Origin: Tritrichomonas musculus
Taxonomy: Eukaryota > Parabasalia > Tritrichomonadida > Tritrichomonadidae
Direction: 5' to 3'
NCBI GenBank assembly: GCA_039105265.1
Contig: JAPFFF010000024.1
Coordinates: 744,001 to 808,000, forward strand
Length of the DNA stretch: 64,000 nt
Under the pieces are notes generated by a model. That model searched no databases. It saw only the letters and a list, made by a program, of their open reading frames with translations, and was not told the DNA's origin. Of the stretch, positions 33,457-42,316 are shown in pieces. Every line of letters begins with the position of its first letter. Position 1 is the first letter of the stretch. Position numbers and translations under genes: made by a program.

Positions 33457-34194
33457 ATGTTAATTTCTATGCAAAGCCGTGATTCACAAAAATATCATAC
33501 TGTGTCTTTGACGATGAATATACCTTGGAAATGCAGCTATGTAAAATATTATGTGTCTTCGATAAACACTAATTCAAACATATTATTAAGTACAAAAGAT
33601 GATTATATGAAATATCAAGTTGGCAAAACCGTTCATACTATTGAATTTTCTGAGTCCTATCATTATTCTATCAAACAACTTGAACAAATTTTTAGTCAGA
33701 AAAGTGAATTGGCATGGGAATATGATAAAAATAAACGAACATTTAAGATAACAGCAAGTTTGAAAACAACAATTACATCAATATCTCACAGAGCAGCATT
33801 ATTGACTGGATTATATAACACTCCGTTGCCTTTGACAATTGATCCTAAAGAACCCTTTATTGTGCCAGATTTGCCGATCATAACTCATACAAAACTTTAT
33901 TTGGTCTCTTTACAAGGTAATCCGATGTATTCAGCTATTGGAGATCAAGAGTATACGCCTTCAGTTATAGGAAATATAAACACAATGGCTATAGACGGCA
34001 AGCCACTGATTTATGACTTTGAGAAAGAAGGAAAACCAATAAAAATAAAAACAAACACAGATAGTTTAAAATATTTAGAATTAAGTTTAGTCGATTTCCA
34101 ATTTCAGCCTATCGCTTTAAAAAGTCCTTTGTTTGTTTCAATTAAAGTAAAGCCAGCTAAAGATGCAGACGTTAAGGATGTGTTAACTAAATGA
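33457..34194 (+). CDS. penton-like minor capsid protein of element 1
   Basis: A 245-residue beta-rich protein without membrane segments. It matches the 244-residue protein at 54057 along its whole length: shared starts M-L-x-S-x-Q-S, I-x-W-K-C-x-Y-V-K-Y-Y-V-S-S-I, then L-Y-L-V-S-L-Q-G, S-x-I-G-D-Q-E-Y-T-P-S, and the end S-L-K-Y-L-E-x-x-L-V-D-F-x-F-Q-P. Polinton minor capsid (penton) proteins are single jelly rolls of this size with a similar L-x-L-x-D-x-x-x-x-P-I-x-L ending. The assignment rests on this pattern, its length and its position and is not proven. The first ATG is preferred because the element 2 relative starts with the same residues. Its 3' end overlaps that of PolB by 8 bp. Confidence 0.6.
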   Translation: MLISMQSRDSQKYHTVSLTMNIPWKCSYVKYYVSSINTNSNILLSTKDDYMKYQVGKTVHTIEFSESYHYSIKQLEQIFSQKSELAWEYDKNKRTFKITASLKTTITSISHRAALLTGLYNTPLPLTIDPKEPFIVPDLPIITHTKLYLVSLQGNPMYSAIGDQEYTPSVIGNINTMAIDGKPLIYDFEKEGKPIKIKTNTDSLKYLELSLVDFQFQPIALKSPLFVSIKVKPAKDADVKDVLTK

Positions 34195-37100
34195 ATTTAA
34201 GGGTCCTGCTAAACTTTTTGAGATTAGTCTGCTGAAAAGTTTGAGTTTTTCTGAATGCATTTGTGCCATCTAATAAATTGAACTCCATTTTGGCCCCAGC
34301 ATACAATTTTTCATAGAGTTCTTCAATTGTGATGCCCATTCGTTTACATTTATTAATGATCACTTGATGAGGAATGCCCTTGAGTCTTATATGATATCCT
34401 TCTTTTCCTTCTTCATCGACTAAGATATCTAAATAACTTTTCTTGCCTAATGCGATCAGTTTTCGTGAATGTATTTGGCCTACTGCACCCTCAAAACCGT
34501 CAAAATCATTATGAAATTGACACATGTTTTCACCTATTAATTCAGCATTATATTTCTCCTTAAAGATCTCTGCCACTTTTTTCACATCATCTTCATATAG
34601 GTGCATGCTATCGGTATCTTGATAGAATATTTCAATCCCTTTTTGTTCTGCACTAGCCATAACACGATTCATCAAATGTTTTGACCATGAAAGAACGCTA
34701 GCACCAAATTGTGGGAGATTGAAATGATCATTGATCGGCTTCAGCTTTTTCACATAGCATCTATCAATTGTCGGTTCATCATAGATTTCTGTGATAAAGT
34801 TATAATTGCGCCAAATGTATTTCATTAGCTCATCTCTGGGTACACTTTTTGTTTCGGTTTTCATCGCTTTCAATATTGATTTGCCATAGATTGAATTCAA
34901 TAGCAATTTGATCGTTGACTGCAGTGGATTCTTCTCTTTCTTATATTTGAGTCTTAAATTAAATAATCCAAGAATGAACTCATTAATCTTCTTATTAAAT
35001 CCTTCATCAAAATAGTAACCACGAATGATTTCGTATTTGATATCATAGAACTCTATTAAATCCATTAGTGCAATCTTGTCAATATAAAAATTGTTAACAG
35101 GGTCATTGTCAAATATTTTTGAGCCCTTATCATTTCGTCTAAAGACTTGCCCGAATTTATATGGCTTATCGGATTTGCACTTGATTTCATTAATATTGAT
35201 TTCAATAAAAAAAGTGTCAAATTTCATCAATTGATCATGGTCTATATTTTGAGGCAAAATTTTCGGTTTTCCTTTAGCAACACCATCCATTACATACATA
35301 GCTGAAGGATAAAGGCTAACTGCATCAAAATCTTGTATTCTTCCTTCTATATATTGCTTTTGATTTGATGCTGTCATTGTTCTTCCTCCGCTTACACATC
35401 TTTGAATAAAGTTTTGCGGTTTGCCACTTAATTGATAACAACCGTCAAAACATCCATATTTATTGGCGAAATGATAACCGATAGATGAGATTGAAATAAA
35501 GTTATTAACGCCTAACATTTCTGTACCTGTTTGTTTGAATACTTCTTTCAAATCTTTATCAAATTTTTCAAGCCCTTTCATAAGAACGATACAATCCTTA
35601 AAACAATAGAACTTGGCATATTTCATAATATTAATTGAATCATTTTTTTCATTGTATGCTTCACTTATTTTGGCATTTTCTAGGATTTGTTTGCTTTCAT
35701 CTTTGCCATCGTTCTCTTTTCTATACTGCTCATAGAATTCATTGATTGGCAGAACAGCTTTTTGAATGTTTTCTTCAGTGTATATTTTGTATGCCATAAC
35801 CTCTTTATGCACATCTAAATTAAACATAGATGCAAAATTCCTGAGAGCCGATGGAATAATTGAATAGGAATTGCGAAACGTAAGCTTTTTCACTAATTTA
35901 CCATTTGAAGCATACTTGAGCATAATGACTTGCAAAACTGTGCCTGTTCTTTCAGTTATTTGTGTTTTCCATCCAGGAGTATTGATGAAAAAGCAACCAT
36001 CGTACTTTAAATTATGAAAATAAGTTAGTGAATTATTGTATAGATAATTGAGAAACTGACGATCAATGTTTTCACCTTCAAAGCTTATTTTGTGAATATT
36101 TTGGCCTTCACGATACACTGTGCAATTCAAATAAGGACGATGAGGAGATACAGTAGTGTCTGTTTCAAAATCTGAATAATATACTCTAGACCAATCTTTC
36201 TCTTTCTTCTTATCTTTATTCGAGTCTATTATTTTTGTGCATAATTCTTCATTATAATCAAGATCAATGTAATCATTCAATCCATCGTATTCGGTTGTAT
36301 TCAATATGGATAATTCGCAGCTTCTTATCTCTCTGAACATATTGAGCTCAAACATTTTTCTGAATATCATCATTGGAAGAGTGCCATTTTCTGAATAAAA
36401 AATCTTTTCGCCTTTGAAGCCTTTGATCATGAAGCGGTTTTTATCATCTTTGAACTTTTCGTCTATTTCTTTTGCATGTTCAAGATAATAGATGGTGCAT
36501 TTGATTGGCCTATATATCATGTAGTGATCTTTATAAAGAAGCAACTCTACTGTTCGATCATAACCTTTCTTTCTGGTGTCTATTTTGATCTGCATTTGAT
36601 GCTTAATATCAAACCTTTCGTCGATTCTTTTCACGACAAAACTGCATTTGAATTTTTCTGATATCTCTTTGATTTTGTTATTTGGCATCGATTTTGTTTG
36701 AACATAATATCGCAAGTGATTTATTTCTTCATCATTGAACACTCCTGACTGAATCAAAGCATAGACAAAACAATTGTCTTTATAATTTTTCTTATCTATC
36801 TTTGAGAATATTTGGAATTCACTGAGATCTAAATTAGATAAATTAATAAAAGGAAAGAATGAGCCTTCTGGTGTTGATCTATAATCTGGATCGATTTCGA
36901 CTTCTTCATGATATAAAGCATGGTCATCTTCATCTTCTTTAATAACATCGAACTTAATTCCTTTATCGTCTAGTTGTTTTCTCAGAAAAAGTACATCATA
37001 TTTGACTGGAATGAATTCAAAATTGACAGTTGGGTTTGTATCTGATTTCTCTTCTGACAAGTCTAATTCGCCTGATATGTGACCTATTGTGCTCTCTATG

Positions 37101-37537
37101 TCATGTTTGTCGCTGAGAGTGAACCATTTTGCGTGTCCATCAAGTGTGTATGCTTTGACGACAACTTTTGATTTATTTCGAATCTTATAGCAGTGTCGAA
37201 GCATCTCTGTAAATGCGAGTCTCTTGCACTCACTGTCTCCAATATCGACGTCAAAGGAGAACTCTTTTGCAGCCATAAACATGAGTCTTTTGAGTTCTCT
37301 TTGAAATAACTCTTGATCATCCACTTCTTGTACTCTTTTTTCGTATGCTTGTCTTGCTTGTGTCTTTGATTCTTCATAAAAGTCTATAGACAAGTTCATT
37401 ATGTCATTATCTACATTTGATATATTGGTTTTCATCTTTTTTCCAGACAAGCCACTTCTTTGTAATCTTTGTATTTGATTTTGCTGTGTTTGAACAAGTT
37501 TTATCAATTCTTCTCTTGAAAGTTTGTTGAAGTCCAT
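34187..37537 (-). CDS. polB: protein-primed family B DNA polymerase of element 1
   Basis: A 1,116-residue protein-primed type B DNA polymerase, the replicative enzyme and hallmark of Polintons. Proofreading exonuclease motifs are Y-Y-S-D-F-E-T-D (about 453-460), Y-F-H-N-L-K-Y-D (506-513) and Y-C-F-K-D-C (644-649). Polymerase motif A is D-A-V-S-L-Y-P-S-A-M (738-747), motif B is K-L-L-L-N-S-I-Y-G-K-S (877-887), and motif C is Y-Q-D-T-D-S (972-977). The N-terminal 400 residues hold an extra domain with D-N-C-F-V-Y-A-L (Cys256) and Y-K-D-H-Y-M-I-Y (His338), a Cys/His pairing that recalls papain/OTU-like folds. The element 2 polymerase (55163) is homologous throughout but in the opposite orientation. 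An initiator-like TCACACTTAAA directly precedes the ATG. Confidence 0.92.
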   Translation of the reverse strand: MDFNKLSREELIKLVQTQQNQIQRLQRSGLSGKKMKTNISNVDNDIMNLSIDFYEESKTQARQAYEKRVQEVDDQELFQRELKRLMFMAAKEFSFDVDIGDSECKRLAFTEMLRHCYKIRNKSKVVVKAYTLDGHAKWFTLSDKHDIESTIGHISGELDLSEEKSDTNPTVNFEFIPVKYDVLFLRKQLDDKGIKFDVIKEDEDDHALYHEEVEIDPDYRSTPEGSFFPFINLSNLDLSEFQIFSKIDKKNYKDNCFVYALIQSGVFNDEEINHLRYYVQTKSMPNNKIKEISEKFKCSFVVKRIDERFDIKHQMQIKIDTRKKGYDRTVELLLYKDHYMIYRPIKCTIYYLEHAKEIDEKFKDDKNRFMIKGFKGEKIFYSENGTLPMMIFRKMFELNMFREIRSCELSILNTTEYDGLNDYIDLDYNEELCTKIIDSNKDKKKEKDWSRVYYSDFETDTTVSPHRPYLNCTVYREGQNIHKISFEGENIDRQFLNYLYNNSLTYFHNLKYDGCFFINTPGWKTQITERTGTVLQVIMLKYASNGKLVKKLTFRNSYSIIPSALRNFASMFNLDVHKEVMAYKIYTEENIQKAVLPINEFYEQYRKENDGKDESKQILENAKISEAYNEKNDSINIMKYAKFYCFKDCIVLMKGLEKFDKDLKEVFKQTGTEMLGVNNFISISSIGYHFANKYGCFDGCYQLSGKPQNFIQRCVSGGRTMTASNQKQYIEGRIQDFDAVSLYPSAMYVMDGVAKGKPKILPQNIDHDQLMKFDTFFIEININEIKCKSDKPYKFGQVFRRNDKGSKIFDNDPVNNFYIDKIALMDLIEFYDIKYEIIRGYYFDEGFNKKINEFILGLFNLRLKYKKEKNPLQSTIKLLLNSIYGKSILKAMKTETKSVPRDELMKYIWRNYNFITEIYDEPTIDRCYVKKLKPINDHFNLPQFGASVLSWSKHLMNRVMASAEQKGIEIFYQDTDSMHLYEDDVKKVAEIFKEKYNAELIGENMCQFHNDFDGFEGAVGQIHSRKLIALGKKSYLDILVDEEGKEGYHIRLKGIPHQVIINKCKRMGITIEELYEKLYAGAKMEFNLLDGTNAFRKTQTFQQTNLKKFSRTLKFI

Positions 37538-37548
37538 TTTAAGTGTGA
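37538..37548 (-). promoter_or_regulatory. initiator-like motif before element 1 PolB
   Basis: TCACACTTAAA stands directly against the ATG. Related words precede the element 2 PolB (TTACACTTAA) and the 240-aa gene at 42959 (TCACACTTTTATA). Trichomonad initiators start TCA and lie within about 20 bases of the ATG. Confidence 0.5.
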
Positions 37549-37658
37549 TTAAATTGACCTTTATTAACCTAAAAACTGTAGAAATATAAAAATAAAAGAA
37601 TTAAAAATAAAAAGAAAAAATAAAAGAAAAATAAGAGAAGAATTGTTTATTAATGACC

Positions 37659-38891
37659 TTATGCTATTAAAAGTGTCTTTAAATAATGTTCAACCCACCA
37701 TGCTGTAATTGTGGGTAAGTTTTTAGTATTCACATCTGGAGCATTATCCTGAAGTGATAGTAAATATTGGTAATCTCGAGGATCATTAACGAGCTTTTTT
37801 ATTGAGGAAGTAAAGTCATTATAAAGATCTTGTTGGAGCTTGGATGTATTATAATCTTTGCTGTATTTATTTTTGAATTCTTCATGGACGAATATTAAAC
37901 GTCTTGCTTCTTCTGATCTACTGATCTTTCTTTCTAGAGTTTTAGCAATTCCAGCTGGATCAACCTTTTCTCTATTATCCCAGGCATTGTTTACCACTCT
38001 CACTAATTCATCTAAGAAAGCCTGATCTTTGCATACTCTTTTTGAAACAGATGCATAATCTATTTCCGGTGCTGGTGCTGGTGGAGGTGGAGGTGGAGGT
38101 GGTGGTGGTATCTTTAGTTTTGTAATTTGTTCCTCCAGGTTCTTGATCTTGGTCTCATAATCTGCTTTTTGCTTTTCCAGCTTTTTGTCCACATATTTGG
38201 TCATTATTTGACGAATTCTCCAATCCAACTTTGTGAGTGGATTTGGCTGCTGATCGGATTGGAGAATTATGTCCATTAATCTTTCCCAGCTTTTTGTCTC
38301 TTCCTCTGGTTCAGCTGGCAAAAAATTTATGACATGGCCAGGTTCTATTTGCAAATGAGGTTCTTCTTCCTCCTCTTGTTGCTTATTCAGCAAGTTTTGC
38401 AGTAATTGATTCGAGTCTTGCTTATTCAGCAAGTTTTGCGACAGATTCTGGTCTTGCTTATTCAGCAAGTTTTGCGACAGATTCTGGTCTTGCTTATTCA
38501 GCAAGAGTTGCAACAGATTCTTATTCAGCAAGTCTTGCTTATTCAGCAAGAGTTGCAACAATTGATTCGAGTCTTGCTTGTTCAGCAAGAGTTGCAGTAA
38601 TTGATTCGAGTCTTGCTTATTCAGCAAGAGTTGCAACAATTGATTTGCGTCTGGCTGCTGATTCGAGTCTTGCTTGTTCAGCAAGAGTTGCAGTAATTGA
38701 TTCGAGTCTTGCTTGTTCAGCAAGAGTTGCAGTAATTGATTCGAGTCTTGCTTGTTCAGCAAGAGTTGCAGTAATTGATTCTGATTTGTCATTTGCATGT
38801 CATTAAGCATTGGCATTCTTTGGATTTGACGTTTGATGTTTCGTCTTTGTTTTGAGTTTAGATTGTTGTTGTTGTTGTTGTTGAAGAACAT
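37659..38891 (-). CDS. Gln/Leu-repeat, proline-stretch coiled protein of element 1
   Basis: A 410-residue protein. Residues 1-35 are basic and Asn-rich (N-N-N-N-N-L-N-S-K-Q-R-R-N-I-K-R). Residues 36-165 are tandem 10-13-residue repeats of N-Q-L-L-Q-L-L-L-N-K-Q-D-S type. Then come an acidic stretch (Q-Q-E-E-E-E-E-P), a helical segment ending in K-I followed by ten prolines and A-P-A-P (about 265-280), and a helical C-terminal domain of about 130 residues ending W-W-V-E-H-Y-L-K-T-L-L. The basic start plus leucine-rich helix suggests a DNA-condensing or scaffold protein, but no family is recognised. No equivalent was seen in element 2 within the window. It lies upstream of PolB in the same direction. 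Confidence 0.5.
   Translation of the reverse strand: MFFNNNNNNNLNSKQRRNIKRQIQRMPMLNDMQMTNQNQLLQLLLNKQDSNQLLQLLLNKQDSNQLLQLLLNKQDSNQQPDANQLLQLLLNKQDSNQLLQLLLNKQDSNQLLQLLLNKQDLLNKNLLQLLLNKQDQNLSQNLLNKQDQNLSQNLLNKQDSNQLLQNLLNKQQEEEEEPHLQIEPGHVINFLPAEPEEETKSWERLMDIILQSDQQPNPLTKLDWRIRQIMTKYVDKKLEKQKADYETKIKNLEEQITKLKIPPPPPPPPPPAPAPEIDYASVSKRVCKDQAFLDELVRVVNNAWDNREKVDPAGIAKTLERKISRSEEARRLIFVHEEFKNKYSKDYNTSKLQQDLYNDFTSSIKKLVNDPRDYQYLLSLQDNAPDVNTKNLPTITAWWVEHYLKTLLIA
38385..38790 (-). repeat. 39-bp coding tandem repeat (N-Q-L-L-Q-L-L-L-N-K-Q-D-S)
   Basis: About ten tandem or shortened units built from TTGATTCGAGTCTTGC and TTCAGCAAGAGTTGCAG (forward-strand sense) encode the Gln/Leu repeats. Units are nearly identical at the right end and more varied at the left, as expected for recent slippage expansion. 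Confidence 0.85.
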
Positions 38892-39292
38892 TAAAAAAAA
38901 TGGTCAGCAATGGCGGTTTTTAAGAATAATTCAGAAGGAAAAAATTTATTCTCTCAATTATCGTTTCTCACAAAATTGAAATACGATCATTTTTTATAAT
39001 AAATAATTAGTTTTAATCTAACGATTAATTATTTATTATCTATATTAAATATATATATTATTTTTATGATTATTATTAAAAAACAAATTATTAAAAATAT
39101 TTCAATAAATTGAGAGAATGTAAATTTTATTCCAAAGTATTTTATTTTTTAAATCTAAACTATTATTTAATATCTACATTAAATATACATATTTATAAAA
39201 TAGTTATTTTTATTCTAAAAAATGTTTTTCCTATAGAATTTGAAAAATTAAAAAATTTTAAAATTCTTTTGAAAAAGTTTCATACTTTTTTA
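38892..39292. other. AT-rich divergent spacer with an imperfect direct repeat
   Basis: This separates the Gln/Leu-repeat gene (-) from the gene at 39293 (+). Two related stretches of about 35 bp containing TATCTA(T/C)ATTAAATATA lie near 39034 and 39170. No gene was recognised. It may hold promoters for both neighbours or an origin-like AT tract. Confidence 0.45.
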
Positions 39293-39949
39293 ATGTCCGA
39301 GTTTTTCGAGATCGATAATTGGGATGAAACCGAGCAAATCGAGTATTTCGAAAATCCGATTTATTCTTATTTAAACGAAGACGAAAAAAAACAAATTGAC
39401 GCGATTCATCCAGATATTAAAAAAAGAGACGAAAAATATATAAAAGGAAGAAATATTGAAGGAACAAGAATCAAAGCTTTAGCTAATCAAATACAACGTA
39501 GGATGCATGTATCGACACCCGATGGAGAGCCAGAAAAGTTTACACTAATTATAAAAACACCAATTCCAAAGAATTTATATATCGATCCTCAATTTTTAAA
39601 ATTCTATTCAAGTTTACAGAAAGACAATTATTTAATCAAAGAATTGCGAACAATATATAATAATTTCTTTAGAAAAAATTATACAAATATCGGTTTTGGT
39701 AGAATAAGAGAGGTCAATATATTATTTAGAAAAAAGCAAATATTATATAAAAGAAGAAGAACTTTATTGTATACTAAATTATATTATTTATCAATAAACA
39801 ATACAATTACTTATGTTTTTATTTTTATCTTTGCAATTACAAAGATCAATTTTTCTATTAATATTCAATACTTCATCTTTGCAATTTCAAAGATCAATTT
39901 TTCTATTAATATTCAATACTTCATCTTTGCAATTACAAAGGTTTATTGA
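39293..39949 (+). CDS. small acidic-start, basic-end protein of element 1
   Basis: Starting at the ATG at 39293, about 218 residues: an acidic start (M-S-E-F-F-E-I-D-N-W-D-E-T-E-Q), a middle of charged helices, and a basic segment R-T-I-Y-N-N-F-F-R-K-N-Y-T-N-I-G-F-G followed by R-K-K-Q-I-L-Y-K-R-R-R. The last 50 residues come from the AT repeat array and look like run-on. The basic segment matches the end of the element 2 protein at 62130 (L-Y-N-Q-F-F-H-T-N-I-N-I-Q-S-F-G then R-R-K-T-I-G-G-I-R-K). A DNA-binding or virion-core role is possible; the family is unknown. Confidence 0.4.
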   Translation: MSEFFEIDNWDETEQIEYFENPIYSYLNEDEKKQIDAIHPDIKKRDEKYIKGRNIEGTRIKALANQIQRRMHVSTPDGEPEKFTLIIKTPIPKNLYIDPQFLKFYSSLQKDNYLIKELRTIYNNFFRKNYTNIGFGRIREVNILFRKKQILYKRRRTLLYTKLYYLSINNTITYVFIFIFAITKINFSINIQYFIFAISKINFSINIQYFIFAITKVY

Positions 39950-40103
39950 AATTGATCTTTGCAATTACAAAGATGAAGTATTGAAATTATCTCTGTCTAT
40001 TCAATTTTTCAATGAGATTTGAAAAATAATTCAGAAAAAATTTTATCTTTGCAATTCCTTAGATAAAAATTTGAATTATCTTTGCAATTCCTTAGATAAA
40101 GTA
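39827..40103. repeat. palindromic 48-bp repeat array
   Basis: ATCTTTGCAATTACAAAGAT-type palindromes begin at 39827, 39875 and 39923, exactly 48 bp apart and joined by the same linker (CAATTTTTCTATTAATATTC). An inverted copy follows at about 39953-39987. Two further palindromes (TTATCTTTGCAATTCCTTAGATAA) lie near 40042 and 40077. Both arms share the GCAATT core. The array resembles iteron-type binding sites, and it lies in the non-coding middle of the element. Confidence 0.8.
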
Positions 40104-40169
40104 TTGAATAAAAATAAATTGAATAGATTATTTTTTGATGTATGAAAAATCCCATCAAAAATCAAAAAT

Positions 40170-40170
<1 letters not shown>

Positions 40171-40201
<31 letters not shown>
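40171..40201. repeat. A31 homopolymer
   Basis: Thirty-one A follow two short ATCAAAA repeats in the non-coding gap between the palindrome array and the small basic-protein gene. Confidence 0.9.
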
Positions 40202-40203
<2 letters not shown>

Positions 40204-40245
40204 AAGTCCTTGATATCTTGTGGCCAATAAAAGCAGATGGAACGG

Positions 40246-40482
40246 TTATTTAATAAATTCTTTAACTTTTTCTTTTAATTCTTCTATTTCTTTTTTCTTT
40301 CTTTCTCTATAAGCTTTTTGTTGTTGTTTTCTTGCTTCATGTCTTTCTTCATCAGTGGCATATTTTTGTTTTCTTCCTCTTTTATGCTCTTCATTTTTCA
40401 AGTTCTCAATACTTTCTGAGTGACTGAGCTTTTTGATAATATCTGTTTCATTAAATTCTGAAAAATTGAGTCGTCCGGCCAT
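40246..40482 (-). CDS. small basic DNA-binding-like protein of element 1
   Basis: A 78-residue protein. After a variable start it has K-R-G-R-K-Q-K-Y-A-T-D-E-E-R, then E-A-R-K-Q-Q-Q-K-A-Y-R-E-R-K-K-K and a short leucine-spaced helix. An AT-hook-like R-G-R-K followed by a Y-x-T-x-E-E-R-x-E-A-R helix and a basic Y-R-x-R-K-K helix is common in small DNA-binding proteins of large DNA viruses and their relatives. Element 2 has a close relative at 58999. It lies head to head with the SF3 helicase (49 bp between starts), so a regulatory role on that promoter is conceivable. Confidence 0.6.
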   Translation of the reverse strand: MAGRLNFSEFNETDIIKKLSHSESIENLKNEEHKRGRKQKYATDEERHEARKQQQKAYRERKKKEIEELKEKVKEFIK

Positions 40483-40516
40483 TTAATTTGAAAAGAAGAA
40501 AAAAAATTAAAAAATC

Positions 40517-40529
40517 TCATCACTCATTA
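40517..40529 (+). promoter_or_regulatory. trichomonad initiator (Inr) of the SF3 helicase gene
   Basis: TCATCACTCATTA agrees with the published Trichomonas initiator consensus TCAYTWYTCATTA at 12 of 13 positions. It ends two bases before the ATG at 40532, the expected distance. It supports both the host assignment and the chosen start codon. Confidence 0.75.
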
Positions 40530-40531
40530 AA

Positions 40532-42292
40532 ATGTTAAATCCACAATTTATCGATTTAACCGAAGAAGAAGATATCGATCCTTTTTTGTACAATGACCCA
40601 ACAGAAAACCAAATTATAATCGAAAACGTTTTCAGTTCTTATGAACCAGATATCAAAGATAACGATCTTGAGGTTAACAATAGTCCAATCAAGCTCAAAA
40701 GGGAAGACATTTTAGCCCTCTATTCTCTAATCGCTCCAATCGAATTTAATTTACGGTTCATTTATGATTCAGCCAATTATGCACCATACACTTTTGATTT
40801 TATTATTGGAATAGTGAAAGAATGGTGGTGTCAAAGACAAGAAAATGATCCTACTTTTATAACAGACAGATGGACAAATAATTTTCCAATAATGAGTAAT
40901 GAGTGGCTGTTCTCTTTTCTAAATTGTCTCCCTCAAAGGCAAAGACACTATATGCTCGAAACTTATTTCAGAAACAAAATAGACGACAGTGCACACATTG
41001 AAACACACAATGATTTCACCCTAACGAGCATAAGAAAGAAGAATTATGTCAGCACAATAAATGAGCGTTCAATAATAAGAGTAGGGGAATTCATGACAGA
41101 TCTTAAGAAAGTGATTTGTCAAATAGACATCACTCCTCCATTAATCTTGATGAAAGTGAGAGATCCATCCTATAGACGAGCACAATTAGTGATGACAACA
41201 GCACAACAACTCAAGCACAAACTTATGACGATTAATGTTGGAAAAGTGACAGCTGACAAAATCTTAAATACAGGAATGAATAAGAACTTTATCATGTATG
41301 AACAATTAACATTCTTTCCTGGGAGAGAGAATGCGTTCACTTTCTTTCAAGGATTTGAATATTTCCCTGTGCCTCAAAGAGAAATCAAGATGGAATTGAT
41401 TCAGCCATTCTTAACTCACATAGAACAAATCATTTGCAACAAAAGACACGAAATCTATGAATATGTTATCAATTGGATATCATTCATTGTGCAGAAAGTT
41501 GGCCAGAAGACAAAGACATCAATAATAATCACAGGCATACAAGGCACAGGGAAGAACACGTTCACTGACACCATTTGCAACTTGTTTGGCTCATATGCAA
41601 ATAAGAATTGCAAACTTGAACACATTACAGGCGATTTTAACAGCAGCATCATGTACAAGATGCTCCTTGTGTGCAATGAAGTGAAAAGTTTTATCAATAA
41701 TAAGAAATATGACCCTGAAATGTTGAAGACTTTGATAACAGAAGATTCAATCGACATACACCAAAAGTTCCATGATGTCTTCACTCAGCAGAACGTGGCA
41801 AACTTTATTTTTCTCTCAAACAACTTTGCGCCACTAAAAATCGAAGAAGATGATAGAAGATTTTTAGTTATGGAGACATCATCAGAGAAGAGAGGAGATC
41901 ACGAGTATTTTAGCCAATTACATCGATCGTTCACTCCAGAGTTCTATTCGAATCTTCTTGCATTCTTTGGATATCATGATATATCTCTCTTTGATCCAAG
42001 TGTGATTCCTCTCACGAATGAAAAGACTGATATCATTAATTTTTTCAAGAACCCTTATTTCATGTTCATTCAGAAGAATCTGATTCAGTTCAAAAAGGGT
42101 TTTCCACGAAAAACAGTCTTTGAGACATATAAAATGTGGTGTACAGAGATCGGTTTTGAACCAGGAACACAGCAAAAGTTTAGAATCAGTGTTCTTAAGT
42201 ACTGCCGAGAAATAAGGATAATCGGCTCACAAGAAGAATGCTATCAGCTCAAGAATGAGATGATTGAGCTATTCAAAAATAAAAATAAATAG
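40532..42292 (+). CDS. superfamily 3 helicase (primase-helicase type) of element 1
   Basis: A 586-residue protein whose C-terminal half carries SF3 helicase motifs: Walker A G-I-Q-G-T-G-K-N-T (about 334-342), motif B M-L-L-V-C-N-E-V (about 376-383), and motif C N-F-I-F-L-S-N-N (about 424-431) followed by D-D-R-R-F (arginine finger region, about 440-444). This matches the DUF5906/D5-type helicases of virophages, large DNA viruses and Polinton-like viruses. The N-terminal half (1-300) has no recognised primase motifs. It should unwind DNA as a ring during element replication. No equivalent is seen in element 2 within the window. It overlaps nothing and has its own consensus initiator. Confidence 0.85.
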   Translation: MLNPQFIDLTEEEDIDPFLYNDPTENQIIIENVFSSYEPDIKDNDLEVNNSPIKLKREDILALYSLIAPIEFNLRFIYDSANYAPYTFDFIIGIVKEWWCQRQENDPTFITDRWTNNFPIMSNEWLFSFLNCLPQRQRHYMLETYFRNKIDDSAHIETHNDFTLTSIRKKNYVSTINERSIIRVGEFMTDLKKVICQIDITPPLILMKVRDPSYRRAQLVMTTAQQLKHKLMTINVGKVTADKILNTGMNKNFIMYEQLTFFPGRENAFTFFQGFEYFPVPQREIKMELIQPFLTHIEQIICNKRHEIYEYVINWISFIVQKVGQKTKTSIIITGIQGTGKNTFTDTICNLFGSYANKNCKLEHITGDFNSSIMYKMLLVCNEVKSFINNKKYDPEMLKTLITEDSIDIHQKFHDVFTQQNVANFIFLSNNFAPLKIEEDDRRFLVMETSSEKRGDHEYFSQLHRSFTPEFYSNLLAFFGYHDISLFDPSVIPLTNEKTDIINFFKNPYFMFIQKNLIQFKKGFPRKTVFETYKMWCTEIGFEPGTQQKFRISVLKYCREIRIIGSQEECYQLKNEMIELFKNKNK

Positions 42293-42316
42293 CTTAATTA
42301 ATTAATTAATAAACAT

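Noticed and set aside
37659-38891. Host polyglutamine-type protein
   Set aside because: Its position between PolB and other element genes and its orientation tie it to element 1.
39827-40103. CRISPR-like array
   Set aside because: Few units, palindromes with the same linker rather than unique spacers, no cas genes and a eukaryotic setting.
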